DNA from: Boswellia sacra
Lineage: Eukaryota > Streptophyta > Magnoliopsida > Sapindales > Burseraceae
Length of the DNA: 64,000 nucleotides
Reading direction: 5' to 3'
Assembly: GCA_013180625.2 (NCBI GenBank)
Contig: SNVD02010163.1
Coordinates: forward strand, 186,001 to 250,000
Part shown: positions 48,060 to 60,930 of the stretch, piece after piece
Layout of the letters: each line of letters opens with the position of its first letter
How positions within the stretch are numbered: the first letter of the stretch is position 1
The notes under the pieces: generated by a model
Told to the model about the DNA's origin: nothing
The model's input: only the letters and a program-made list of their open reading frames with translations
Database searches by the model: none
Translations under genes and position numbers: made by a program

Positions 48060-49580
48060 ACCCACGTTGCCTGATTGTAAATTTGATGTTTATCCTAATA
48101 AAATAATGAGGAAATTGGAAATTTCTGCAGAGTTTCTTTTGTAACTGCTGTGACGGAGACCAAGAAGCGGTTCCAGAAGAAGATGTAAATTCCTAGCAGT
48201 TTCATTGGCTTTGGAAGTCTATTTTGGTCTGCAGAGAATTTTATCAAGTCAACAAAAGTGTCCTATCTGGAATATGAATATGATGCCTGTGGGGTATGCG
48301 ACTGTGAAAACTTCAAGCATTCTAATACAAAATTCTTCCCACAGCCCTCAGGTTTGGTAGTTACTATTAAAATTTTAAAATGATTTTTTGTAAAATTTTC
48401 AATTGAGTATTATTATTTGAACTTCTTTGAATCTCAGTCTAAGCACCATTTTAATTAAGATATATTTAAAAATTAAAATTTATTAGTATATTTTATATAA
48501 TACCCAAAATAACCTTTCTTATATATATATATATATATTGTAATTGGTTTTTCTCTAAAAAAAGACTCATCTTTATTATTTCTAAAATATATTTCAAGAT
48601 CATCAATAATTTCACTCTTCTTCTTGTCCAAATCATAAGCTATTTTTATTCATCTTATATTTATTTTCTTATTGCTTGTTAAAGATTTTTTTTTTAATAA
48701 GATAAGTGTATAAAAGCTATATTATTTTCTAGTGTTTTGCTATTGTGTGGTAAATACACTAAGTTCAAATTTTGATTTTGTTTTGCCTCTATAAATTGTT
48801 AAATTGAATTAATTACTTTTTAAAGAAATTAGATAATGATTTCTATTATTTAATCATATTAAGTTGATGTGTTGAATATTTTTTATCACTTACAATATAT
48901 TAATAATCCTAATTCATTTAAATATGGAAAAAGTATATTTGTTTAATTACATTGAACTAAACAAATCAAAGATATTTAGTGCGCAGTGATTGAACCAAAA
49001 AAAATAACTTACTTCTCTTTGTTATTTTATTCTAACTGTCTAAAATTTATCTCAAATCATTTCAAAATCACAATATAAATATAAAACATCAATTTCAAAT
49101 AGATATTATGAGCGAAAAAAAGATTTGTGATTTAAGAAAAAAAAGGAAATGAAATATATGTGAAAATATAAGATATATTTAAACACATATACTATTTAGT
49201 TATTTTCACCTAAATCATTTTTCTAATTTTATTTGTAATAGAGGTAGGGTTTAAAAAGATATTTATAGGGGTTCAAATAATAATACTCTTTTAATTTCTC
49301 TACTGAAAGGGAGTAATTTTGACCTTAATGTCCAAGCCCATGAGCAAAGTCCTAACCAGGCCCAAAAGATTGTAGAAGGCCTTTTTGGACTTGAGTTAGC
49401 CCATTCTCCCCAGTCCAGCCCACCGAGCCTGTCATTTATATGTTGCCCTTTTGGTTGACTAAGATAAGAAGCGAAGCTGATTGAGAATAGAGAGGAAATT
49501 TGCACAGCGCGTGAATGGAAGAAGGGCATTCGGCATTTGACAGAAAAAATATACAAGAAAGCTCCCCCCAATCACGAAAT
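48060..49580. other. intergenic, no gene seen
   Basis: 5' flank of the GEM-like gene, then AT-rich DNA with a short (AT)n at about 48520-48538. No recognisable protein. Confidence 0.5.
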
Positions 49581-49582
49581 GC

Positions 49583-49814
49583 CTTGGGTACAGCAGCTGT
49601 ACCGATATAATTATTGTTTATTTTATATAAAAATCATAAATATATATATAAAAGTTGTAAATAAGTATATAAAAGTTGTAAATTTATAAATAAGTATATA
49701 AAAGTTGTAAACACAACTTTTATTTATTCGTTTACTATTTTTATATATTCATTTATGACTTTTATATAAGTGAATAGTTGTTGTATGTATACCGCAGATG
49801 TACTGTAATCCAAG
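49583..49814. mobile_element. MITE (CTTGGGTACAG family), copy 4, 232 bp
   Basis: Left end CTTGGGTACAGCAGCTGTAC, right end reverse complement CTTGGATTACAGTACATCTGC. Between them are inverted AT-rich words (ATAAAAGTTGTAAA repeated three times, then TTTATTTATTCGTTTAC). It has the best-defined ends of the family in this window. Confidence 0.7.
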
Positions 49815-52800
49815 TCCCCCAATCATCTTCTTTCTTCTCTGAATTTCTTATGAGATTTCTATCTTAGTTTCCTAAATTTCAGTCAATTACTGCTTGACTG
49901 TTAACCTTAATTATCTTTATCACATTCGAAACCTGACTTTAACATCGAAGTGCCGGTGGCATTTGCAGCTACCCACCTATCCCGGAGGAGCTAATTTCTA
50001 CGAGAGGTGAAGTGAAGCTGATTGTTGGGCCACTGCATGGTGAGAGCGTTGGAGATGGGCTGCTGATTTATTCAAAGAATAGAAGCAAATTATGGTTCCT
50101 TAATCCACACTATTACCTTCATATTTTTTGGGGTTTAATTATTATAATGTCAATTTATTTTTTGTTATGGTCCAACAAAATTCAACATAAATAATAAGTA
50201 TACTTTTTTAAATAAGTTGTTAAACAATGCTCAATGCAGTCGACATAAAATTACTTGTTAGACAACTTAATAAAATTATTTATAGTATTATTTAATAACT
50301 TATCTAAAAGAGTATTTTTATATTACTTTAAAAGTTAAACTTGGCTAAACAATTAAAACACATATTTTGCTAAAACTTAAAAAAGTCTTCTCCTGACTTT
50401 CTATTATATATTAACCTTTTTAATTACTTAAGGAGCATTCTTACAAATACTCTACACGTCCATTTTTTAAGCACACTTATTAAAAAATACACATCAATAA
50501 TTTTTTTTGCAATAAAATATTCCTAGTCACAATCTAAATGCACAATTAATAAAATCAATGTCTATAATATAACAATGCAATTAAAACATAAATTGTTTAC
50601 TAAAACTTGATGAACAAGTGATCTATGAAAATATTCTTTCTTTGACACATCATATGGTTTTATTAATAAATTTCTTACTTCTATATCAATTTTATATTAC
50701 ATTGAATGTTAAATATTAACTCCTATTAGTTACGTGAATATATTATTTGAAATGATGTAGATTTTTAGATTAAAAATTTAATTTTAAAATAGTGAGTCTA
50801 TCTAGAAAGGGGGAGTGAAGGCATTTTACGGGTAGATATAGCCATTGGCAGATCTTAGTTTAGGCCTAGATAAGCTCGCCCCAAACAATCTAAAAATAAT
50901 TATTAATTATTTCAAATAAGATAATATTAATAAATAAATACCTTCGAATTTTAGTTTAATTTCACTACGAGCGTGACTCTGTGTTTTGAATCAATAATAA
51001 TATTGGACTTGCGTGAAAGATATCATCTAACTTTTTTGTTAACTCGGACACAAATAGAAAATTGAAATGTTTATTATACTCCTAAGTCTCAAATAATCCA
51101 AAATTAAAAAAAAAAAAACTCTAATTTCTAGAATTCTTTTAGAACCGTAATTCCAAAATCTTTTATCTCCTCCCCATCACCTCCGACTGCCTTTGCCATT
51201 TCCGTCGCCTCTTATCTCCTCTACTATCTTCAAATCTTAAACAAAATTATGCTTATTCTTGTGGAATGCCTACTAAAACTTCTTCCTCTTCTGGGAACTG
51301 GTGGGTACTGCTCTTTGATTGATGGTGGTGGATGAAGCGCTTATGTATTGTGGTGCTGAGTTAGCATGATGGTGTTTTTAATTTTTAATTTTTAGTTAAA
51401 AGGCTATGAGTGATCTCGTGGTTGCCCACGTGGCAGAGGATGTTAAAGATGATGAATTTTGCCTGTTCTTGAGGCTCCAGCATCGCTCTGGTCTCATCGC
51501 AAGAGTTGACGTAGCTTTCCTCTTCGGTTCCTTATCTTGTCCAAATTTGGTTGTGCAATCAAGGAAGAGAATGAGACGTTCTTGAAACTTGTCCAGCATT
51601 ACAAGGAATTGAATGGGACGAGGAGGAACAAGAACTCGGCTTTGAGCTTTGATTTGAGTCAATTCATGAAGCCTGGGAAAAAAGACGTGGGAGAGCTGTT
51701 GTAGGGAAGAGATTCGAGGGAATTACAACAACTCCTTGGTAGAAAACGACAGTGATCATCCAACTGAGTTAACTCTGTTGAATTATGCATCAATTGTTGG
51801 TTTTGAAGTAACTGAGTTAGACCCGGAAAACTCTCTGGGTTTCTTGACTACATTCCAATGAGTTTGAGAAGATGGCTTGTTAACCAATGCTACTCAGCAA
51901 AGTCAGACATAATTTTAAGACGTGAAAAACTTGTTCTTAGTCAGAGAACAACTCGACTGAGTCAGGAACTATAGTCCTGAGTCAGTTCATATCTCAATGA
52001 AGCAAGACAACAAGCATACAAAATGAAACTCGGAGAAAACTCAGTCACACTGGCAGGCTGGCTCCGCCATTGTAATTGAAGTTATTGTTTTTAACTTTTA
52101 GTTGAGGGATTTTGGAATGTTGGTGAGGCTTTGAATGGGCGTGGTGGGTGTGGCTTGTTTTTCGACGTCGTGGTGGGTGTGTTACGGTTTTTTTTTTTCA
52201 GAAATTTTTAATAGATTTTGTTATTGAATTTAAGAATTTTGAATTAGAATGTAAATTATTTAATATGAATTTCCTATATTACCCTTGTCTGTTCATCTAA
52301 ATCTTAACAATCTTAACCGTATATGTTAGATGATGAATTTTATGCAAGTTCAAGGGTATTATTGATTAAAAATACGTAGTCGTTCTCTCAATTAAATTAA
52401 ACTAAAACTCGAAAGTACATATTAATATTACGTTTTTTTAAATATAATGTTAAATATGTATCATATATTAGATTAATGGATTTTACGATTTCTAACTTTC
52501 TATACTTTTTATAACGGAACACATATAAGGAAATAACCAATAGCTTAAATTGATGGATCCAATTTTTTTATTTTTATTATATTTAATTAATTCTTTAAAT
52601 AGAAAAATAATACCTTCTAATTAAATAAAAATTTCTTGTATAAATAAATTTCTTATTAGAGTAATAAATTCTATCCCATATTAAATAAATGAAAAGCATG
52701 TAAATCGATATCTTAATTAAGAATTTCTTGTTTCGTACAAAATAATGACCCTATATAAAAAAAAAAATTCATTAACTTTTATTTTCAGTATATCAAATTC

Positions 52801-53030
52801 TGTACGGTAAGTTAAAAGTTTGGTAGTTTCTCATCTATTTGAGTTTTTTTTTTTTTGCCCCTCTCTTACTATCTATCATTTCATTGTTTTAGGGTTAACT
52901 AATTGCCTTTAAAACTCCAAATCTTCAATTGTCAATTCAACAAAAACAAGCCCTACATTATATGATTTTATTTAAGGATATTCTTTTTACTTAATTTATG
53001 ATTTTTTTTCATAACTCGGCCTCTTAAAAA
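49815..53030. other. intergenic, no gene recognised
   Basis: AT-rich DNA. A short plus-strand stretch at about 51545-51700 reads EENETFLKLVQHYKELNGTR and then SQFMKPGKKDVGELL, with stops on both sides. It looks like a decayed coding fragment, but I cannot name the family. Confidence 0.4.
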
Positions 53031-54424
53031 ATTCAATAAAGCGTCTGCCATTAGATTTTGGGCTAGTTTGGGATTGCTATTGCTGTAGAAAAAAGCCATT
53101 TTTTCTGAAGCAACAACAATCCAGGAGTGTTTGAGATTACTTCTCTAGCCGCTTCAAAAAGAAGCCGTTATAGAAAAACGTTGGATTTATAAAGAACCTT
53201 AAAAGCAAGGAGTCATATACTTTTGGAGACCTACTTTTGCTTTTAAAATAAGAAATGTCTTAAATATTCTTATTAGAAAAATAAAATTACAAAATTCCTT
53301 CATTTTTATTTTTTTATAAAATATACTTAATTAATAATTAATTATTTTTAATTATTTTTTAAATTTAAAAATATTATATTTAAGAAATTTGCAAAAATAA
53401 AACAACCACCAGAGGGGTCACCGAGCTGCCTGTGATCATTTTAGTGGCGCTTTGGCAACAATGCTAGCACCTCCATATGATCGCCAGCGTGCGATCTGAC
53501 ATTCCGAGGTGGTTTTCACAGCAACAGGCGTGCTGTTTTGCAAGAGAACACGGTAAAACTTTTCTTACTTGAAATGGAATATTTCTTATCCATGGAATAA
53601 GACAAGAACGAGAGTTCTTAGTGATAGGATTGAGAACAATAAAAGAAAAACCTTCAGGATGAAAGTAAATGGAGAAAGAATACTGAGAAAATCCATTCCA
53701 AGCAACAAATCTTCTCCTGATTAATCAAATGCAAAAAAAGCTATGTCATTCATCACATGCCAAAATATTGATAGCTTTAATCATTTGCTGCTTTGAAATA
53801 AATCTTTACTAGCAGCAAAAAAGCAAACTACTGTAGGAATAAAGAGAGATTTTGGAAGACAATTGCTGTGAATGATAGAAGAAACTTGTCATGCCCTAAA
53901 ATCTCTTATTTGGAGACTTTAAGGGTGACTGATTTAGAAAAATAATAAAAAGACATCATCAATATCTCACCATTTTTTTTCTTTTCATTTTCCAATCCAT
54001 ACATATATTTATATGTGTCACATGAATCCATTACAACATCTGACTATTTGTTCAAGATAAACTTTACATACACTGATGACTACACTTAGAACATGGATTG
54101 ATAATCACATAATAAAAATTCCTACCACAAATTAGGCTAGTCAAACTTTTCCCAGAGCCATCGCATGCATGTAAACGCCCAGACTCCCTAGGAAAGCTCT
54201 GGAACACCACTAGTACAAATATCTTTTTGTGTACCTATGGAAGGAGGGGCTGAGCATATAACCCAATAGGAAAGGTTCTAACATTATACTAAATTATAAG
54301 AATTCAAATTAATAGTTACACAACCCATTATAATAAATCAAGCAATCATTCTCATTCACCCATCACTGTATCACTTGTTCACTTAACAATCAAAATCTTT
54401 CATCTAATGTTACCTTTAGACCCG

Positions 54425-55090
54425 TATCCAAACGGCCCATCCAAAGTCCAATACATCAAGTATATATATATTCATGTTCCCCTTGGATCTGTATAAAGAG
54501 ACGACCTATCGAAGGTCCAACACATCATGTTTATTATATTCGTGTTCCCCTTGGATCCGTATACAAGACGACCCATCCAAGGTCTAACACATCATGTTTA
54601 TTATATTTGTGTTCCCCTTGAATCCGTATACAAGACGGCCCGTATTGTGTCGATTCTTTTGAGTAATATATCTGTAAATGCCCGTTGATTTCTTATTAAC
54701 ATTAACACCGTTTCGCACACAACTGGTACATTCCAAAATAAATCCAAGGTCTAACACATCAAGTATATATATATTCGTGTTCCTCTTGGATCCGTATACA
54801 AGACGGCCCATCCAAGGTCCAATACATCAAGTATATATATATTCGTGTTCCCCTTGGATACGTATACAAGACAGCCCATCCAAGGTCCAACATATCATGT
54901 TTATTATATTCGTGTTCCCCTTAGATCCGTATACAAGACAGCCCATCCAAGGTCCAACACATCAAGTATATATATATTCGTGTTCCCCTTGGATCCGTAT
55001 ACAAGACGGCCTATCCAAGGTCCAACACTAAGAATTTTATCTCCGCATTCTCCTTGGATCCGTATACAAAACGACCCATCAAAGGTCTAA
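54425..55090. repeat. 65-69-bp tandem repeat in solo LTR
   Basis: About nine units of the form CTTGGATCCGTATACAAGAC + GGCCCATCCAAGGTCCAACA + CATC..TATATATTCGTGTTCC. Units near 54555, 54620, 54788, 54855, 54924, 54990 and 55056 are the clearest. One irregular stretch (54640-54745) interrupts them. Confidence 0.88.
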
Positions 55091-55204
55091 TGCTTACATT
55101 AACAACCTTTCAATATCATCACTATGATAAATCTCAAGAAAATACAATTTTTATGTGAAATCCAGGACTTTTTGGGAAGCGTACAATCGATTTGGGGTGG
55201 TTCT

Positions 55205-55620
55205 GTAATTTCGCTCGACACTCGACACTATGCACCTCGACACTCGACATTCAGACATGTGCGTCGATTTGCACACGCAACGCACGACACTTGACCCTCG
55301 CACTCGGTGCTAGACACTCGACACAGCGCCTCTCGACACTCGAACATGTTTGTCGAGTCGCACACGCAACGCGCGACACTCGACCCTCGACACTCGTCGC
55401 TAGACACTCGACACAGCGCCTCTCGACACTCGACACTCGAACATGCGCGTCGAGTTGCACACGCAATGCACGACACTCGACACTTGACACAGCGCCTCTC
55501 GACACTCGACACTCGAACATGTGACTATCGACACTCGACATTACACACTTGACACTCAAACCCGTCACAACCGATACTCGACACGTGCCACTCGACACTC
55601 GACAGGCAAGTGTCGAGTGG
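55205..55620. repeat. TCGACACTCGACAC minisatellite in solo LTR
   Basis: Short CGACACTCGACA units organised in a longer unit of roughly 105-125 bp, repeated about three times (each with CGTCGA.TTGCACACGCAACG and CACAGCGCCTCTCGACACTC). The same word family, reverse complemented, occurs in the Mutator-like element at 28140-28430. The overlapping frames on both strands here are repeat artefacts. Confidence 0.88.
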
Positions 55621-57702
55621 TGTCGAGCAAAAAGTCAGAAGCTGCACACAGACATGTAAACCTATTCCATTAAGTCGGTTACACCATTTCATTTCCAGAT
55701 TTCGACCTCTAACTTCAAAAATTCACCAAAAATCTATTTTAACTCCAAATTCATCGAAATCAGCGGCTAATTAAAGCTTCATATGTCTATTTTTCTAAAC
55801 AAATGAAAAATCATACAATTCTAAATCCAGAAAAATACATCATCTTAAACAACACAAGGCAGTCACATGAACTACAACTCCTCTTAAAACCATCTCTACT
55901 TCACTTCATCAACCCTTAGTTTTCACACATAATTCCTCATTCAAACCACAAACAATCAACTTACAATAAGTAGTTTCACTCATAGATCATCATCCAAGCA
56001 ACAAAACAATCAAGTTAGAATAGATCGCATGCATAACAAACCAATATCAATTAAACAACACAATACATGACATGAGATAAGCATAGTGTTAAAAAATCTC
56101 TACTTGTATTCCAAGCTTATACACCTCATTGAAATTTTTTCCTTTTTCCTCTCTTTTTCTTCTTCTCCTTCTTCTCTTCTTCTCTTCCTAGGACTGTGAG
56201 ACTCTCCTCTCTCTTTTCTCTCTTTTTTTCCTTCTCTCCTTTTATAGAACCCTCATGTCTCTCTTATATATCCAAGGCTACCCATGGGCCCAAGTCCATT
56301 TATTTGTAATTTAAGCCCAATTCATCATTATCAATTTCCAACACAAGGCCACTACCATAATCCAACCCAATTCTCATTATTTAAACATGACATATTTCTA
56401 AAATTGTAATATATATATGAGATTCCACAAAACTGCTCCAATATCAATGAGTAAAGAGAGTGCAACTTGTTCTTGATCAGAAATTTGAAGTACCATCTTT
56501 ACATAAGGACGAAAAACTGGTCGAGACTACATTGTAAGATCAATAGGTACCTTTTTAGGAATCTTCATGATGACTTCAGATTCAATGCCTATATTACCTT
56601 CAGTATTATCATTCTGAACTTCAACTGATAATAGTACATCATTTAGATCTTTAGACCAATAAAACTAGTCATATGAAAAATCTAGCTGATTAATAAGTTG
56701 AAGAAGTAGCATAAGAGCCTTTTCCTTCTTTCTGCATTGCCTGGCAAAATGTCCATTTTTACTGAAAATAAAACATCTACCTGATTGCTTTGGAAATCTT
56801 CGTTTCTTGATAAAAAAAAAAACTTAGAACTTCTTTAATGTTTCCGAGGCTTTGAAAATTTCTTTTTGGAATGCTTCTCTCTTCCACAATTACAAGAAAA
56901 CTGATGAGAACAACCAAATTCTTGTGATTTTTTGTTGCAGTTGTTCGTAAAAGAAGTTTTCTCAATCTGCTTCATGTGTTTCTTGAGATCCTAATTGAGA
57001 CAATGAGTTTAAATCACTTTAGTAGCTAACTGATATAAGCTAGTAAGACTGAAGAGAGAGAGATCTGTTATGCTATCAGCTTTTAACTTTGCCTCGAGTA
57101 TTTATGCTACTCATAATGACATATTAAGAACAAATGTTCTCTTAATTGTGTCTGTCGACTTGTTGAATTTCAAATAAAAAGAATTCTGTTTGAGAAAATA
57201 TTATTCAAGCATTCTGACATCACAACATTGGTTTTGTAAATACTCCTTTTCTGAAATCTCACTTTCATGATCTCGAGTGCCAAAGAAATGAGCAACCATA
57301 TATTTGATTAATTCATTATATAGCTGAGTATGACATAGAATATTCTCATTTTTTGGCTGAGTAAAAGTATCTATCCACCATCTTCTCAAGGTTCCAAGAA
57401 ATCCCAAAATAAGTCTAAGAGCAACTGCTCTTTTGGTAAGATGTGGAGCACGTTGAATTTCACATTCTACCTAAGCTAGCATCTTTTCAAAATATGTTGG
57501 TCTTTCTTCTAGTTTTAGACCATCAATATTCTAAAAAAAATTTAGTGTCAGAGCGTTAGACACTTGAACTTAAACATCTAGTTCTTTTTTATTTTCTTGA
57601 TGGTGATTGTCACTAGCTACATTTGATGTGAAAAGACTCTAGAAGTTTCTTCTTTATTCATCTCTAACCTGAACTAAGTACTCATTTGCCTAAATCTTCC
57701 AG

Positions 57703-58941
57703 TAGTGTCTCGGGGTTTTCACGGGTCGGGTCGGGTCGGGTTTTGATATATTCGATTCAACCCGACACCTCATCGGGTTTTTATTTTTTGTCCTAATATC
57801 GGATTTTTGCCAACATAACCCATTGACAACCCGTCACTCTCGAATCAGATCGGGTTCATCAGGCTAACTATCTGATTTAATCTCAATTTACAAAAAATGA
57901 AAAATAGCACACCGTGTAAAATGGTTACCATCCATCATTCATCCATATGCCATATCTAGTTCATGCAGTCAAATTATTCCATGAACCAGAACCATAAATC
58001 ATACATTATTGTTATTATTATTTTTTAAATATCTCTCAAACTAATGAAAATATGCTTAAGGTAAAGATGGATCCGAAAACAAAAGCAATATAACAATTAA
58101 AAGCAAAATAAAAATAAACCATAATTTCAAACAACACCATAGCCCATAGGTTTCTTGATCTTCACCATTTCTCTCAAACTTTCACTAACCAGGAAATTAA
58201 AAAAAAAAACCTCAACTTTCACAAAATACACTCAAATGGCCATCACTTTCTAGAAGCAACAAACTTCAATTAACAAAGAAATCAATGACAACCTACTGGA
58301 AAATCAGAGGAAAAAACCATAAATAATATGCATTTACAAATCTTCTCAATTCTCAACATAGGACGTTGGATGCCTCCCACGACAGAGGTGAGTGTAGGCA
58401 GCCATGATAGAGGAGAAAGGACGGTTGAGACATGGATTGGAGGCCTAGAGGTGAGAGGCAGTGACGATTTTGATGAAGGACGTTGGAGTGAAGAGGTAGG
58501 AGGCGAAAGACGGCAATGGTCTTGACAAAAGATAGTGGACTGGAGGACTTGGAGATGACAAACGGTGATAGTTTTGGCATAAGATGATGGAAACGTGGAG
58601 TGGAGGGCTTGGAGGTGAGAGTAGAGAGACGGCTAGGCTTCAAGTTTCAATTAAAATTTAGGGTTGTGAACTTTTGAAGCATTTTTATATAAGGTATTCA
58701 GTGTGTCAAGTGTATAATAAACATAGTGTATTCAACTAATTGTCAAGTGACACGTGGCTTGTTTTTAATTTTTTAAAACACAATATTCGGGTCGGGTTTT
58801 GTCGGGTTATATAAAAGAAGTCCGAACTCAACCTGATCTCCATGAAACCCGATAATTTTAACTTGATTTCGGGTTTTTCTCTTTGAAGACCCGATAAAAC
58901 CCGATCGGGTCGAATCGGTCGGATTATTTTGTGCACCCCTA
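57703..58941. mobile_element. hAT-like non-autonomous element with GGGTCGGG subterminal repeats
   Basis: The right end, read on minus, is TAGGGGTGCACAAAATAATCC; the left end reads TAGTGTCTCGGGG. Both ends are followed inwards by clustered CGGGTCGGGTCGGGTTTT / AACCCGA motifs, as in common plant hAT non-autonomous families. No clean 8-bp target duplication was found and no transposase was seen. It separates 58960-59340 from the rest of the older retroelement's coding remnant. Confidence 0.55.
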
Positions 58942-59344
58942 ATAATGTCAACATATGTTGGTGTTGCAGGAATATGAGACTGGTCCATCATAACTGGTTT
59001 TGCAACTGAAGAAGAAGAAGAGTCTAAAGAATTGTTTGATTCATCTGATGTAGAATCAGATTGATCCGCATCCCATCTAGAGGCATGAATGGGCCAAGGC
59101 TACACTTGTGGTGTGTCATAATTTCTCCAAAATCTTTAATACTGTTGCAAGTATGACTTTCTTCCCAAACATCAGAAGACTTTCTTGGTTTATCTTTTTT
59201 TTTTCAAGAAATCTTCTCTTTGTAAAATATCTACGTTGCTCTTCTCGAGTTTGTTGAAGAAAATAGTCACTATCAACACCAGCGCTTGCAATCATGTTGA
59301 TAGGATATGACAGGATGAGGCCTTTCATGAGCGCATAAAAGTTG

Positions 59345-60925
59345 CTTGACTACTAGCTTGTGAACTTTCTTCAGTCGCCTGCGTATCTCATAAAGTTCCT
59401 ACTTGATCTGCTCTTGTTGTTCAGCAATTGAGTCTAATGCTTTGTTTTGTTCCAAAGTATTAGTATCTTACCAATTAACTGCCTTTTCAATAGGGTTGAA
59501 TTATGTCGGATCAAACTTTTGAATAACCTAGTTTCGAGCAACATAATATATGTTGAAATTTAAAAAATATTATACAAAAATACAAAATTTATTTTTATAT
59601 AAATTAATATAAAAATATCATATCAATTAAATTTATTTTATGGAATTTAAAAAAATTGCAAAAGCAAAAAATTATTAAATATACATTGAAATATATTATA
59701 AATTTTAAATTATTTTATAAATATTACAAAAATATTAAATTTGAATGAATTTGATTTTAATATTCAATGAAATTAAATTTAAACACATAAGATATACATC
59801 CATATATTTTACATAAATTAAAAATTAATTATACATTTAACTTATATTTTTATAAAAAAAAGTAATTTATATAAAAATTGGTTAAAATAGTTAAATATTA
59901 TAATAAATACTATATATATCTATTTTGATCATTTATATATAATAAAAATTATAATAACAATAATCCCAAACAACTTTATCCTCATTTTGAAAAGTAAATT
60001 AATTTTTAAAAGTTCGAAACATTCTCTCGCTTTTTTCTAAAGTTGATTTCTTTTACTTTATAAAATAAAAGCTGATTATTTATATAAAAATAATAATCTC
60101 AAACTGACACTGACACATAACCTGCCTCAATATGAGTAACAAAAACTATGCTATATTCATAATTTTTAAAAATAAGAAAATCAGTCTCTATACCCTCACC
60201 CTCGATCATAAAAAAACAATAAAACTAGTTAAATAAACATCTATTTTTGCTTTTAGAAGGTATATTTTATTTTATTAAGATAATATTATATATCACCCCT
60301 ATATTTTAACATTTTAACCTAATTACATGTAAAGTTATCGTTAATAATTTTTGTTATTGATTTATCCTAATTTTTTAAAAATAATTATAGATTATCCTTC
60401 GTTAATTTTATATGTCAAATTATATTACATATCTCTCGGTTTATAATTATTAAAATAACCCTACTTTTTCATCCAATATTAATTTTAATTACCAAAATAT
60501 CATTAACTATAATTGTAAAATGTCTAGATATTAGGCGGAATAAGTATCGGAAAATCTCTAATTCAATGTTTTCTTCTTTTCTTACAGTTTCTCTCTCGCT
60601 TTCGCATCCTTTCCTATATTTTCTTGACATCCAAACAAATAATTTCATCAAAATCTCTTAACCATGAACCCCCATTGTCTTCAGCATTACGCTCTGCATC
60701 AAATCGTCCATTGACAAACAAACCAGCAACAAAATCAAAACCTCCATCAAATCCGATTGATCTTTGCGGCAACTGAGTTTGAATATAAACCAGCGCTTCT
60801 TCAATGAGATTTACGGAAGAGAATTGGAAAAATCAACTGGGAGAATTTCTGAAAAAATCAATTTTGATGCAATATCTCTAATATATTCAAAATCTAAAAA
60901 CAAACACAATTGATGTAATATCTAT
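59345..60925. other. intergenic, no gene seen
   Basis: Very AT-rich (about 59540-59970), then ordinary spacer. Frames here are short and without similarity. Confidence 0.5.
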
Positions 60926-60930
60926 ACATG

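Larger units (their letters stand above)
53887..56429 (-). mobile_element. Solo LTR, 2543 bp, Ty3/gypsy family
   Basis: On minus it starts TGTGGAATCTC (56429) and ends GGGCATGACA (53887), so it has TG..CA ends. It is flanked by AAACT at 53882-53886 and 56430-56434, a perfect 5-bp target duplication. Both ends match the 3' LTR at 9877-10483, and 55690-56260 matches 11460-12005. It contains two minisatellites. It splits the aspartic-protease region of the older retroelement. Confidence 0.88.
53400..59340 (-). mobile_element. Decayed gag/coat-protein and aspartic-protease retroelement (Ty3-like or caulimovirid-like)
   Basis: Minus-strand coding remnants run from 59330 to 53400, interrupted by two later insertions. 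Seen in order: a Ser/Asp-rich stretch near 58960-59090, a WWIDTF block near 57370, a zinc-knuckle-like CFIFSKNGHFARQC-type block near 56750 and a lysine-rich linker, then a retropepsin start with DIGA in place of the usual DTGA near 56440. The second half of the protease (DLLLGMDFLS) is at about 53700-53760, beyond the solo LTR. Stops and frameshifts are frequent, so nothing is expressible. The order fits both Ty3-type gag-pol elements and endogenous caulimovirids. No movement protein, LTR or RT of this element was identified, so I leave the class open. Confidence 0.5.

Noticed and set aside
51396..51662. 88-residue minus frame
   Set aside because: The opposite strand has a slightly more protein-like fragment (KLVQHYKELNGTR), but neither could be assigned to a family. 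Kept only as a note in the intergenic entry.
54678..55090. Frames encoding [21 protein letters not shown] repeats
   Set aside because: Translation of the 65-69-bp tandem repeat in the solo LTR, not a repeat protein gene.
55192..55598. Four overlapping frames of 81-115 residues on both strands
   Set aside because: They exist only because the TCGACAC minisatellite lacks stops in several frames. Their repetitive RHSTLDTR / VECRVSS sequences are artefacts.
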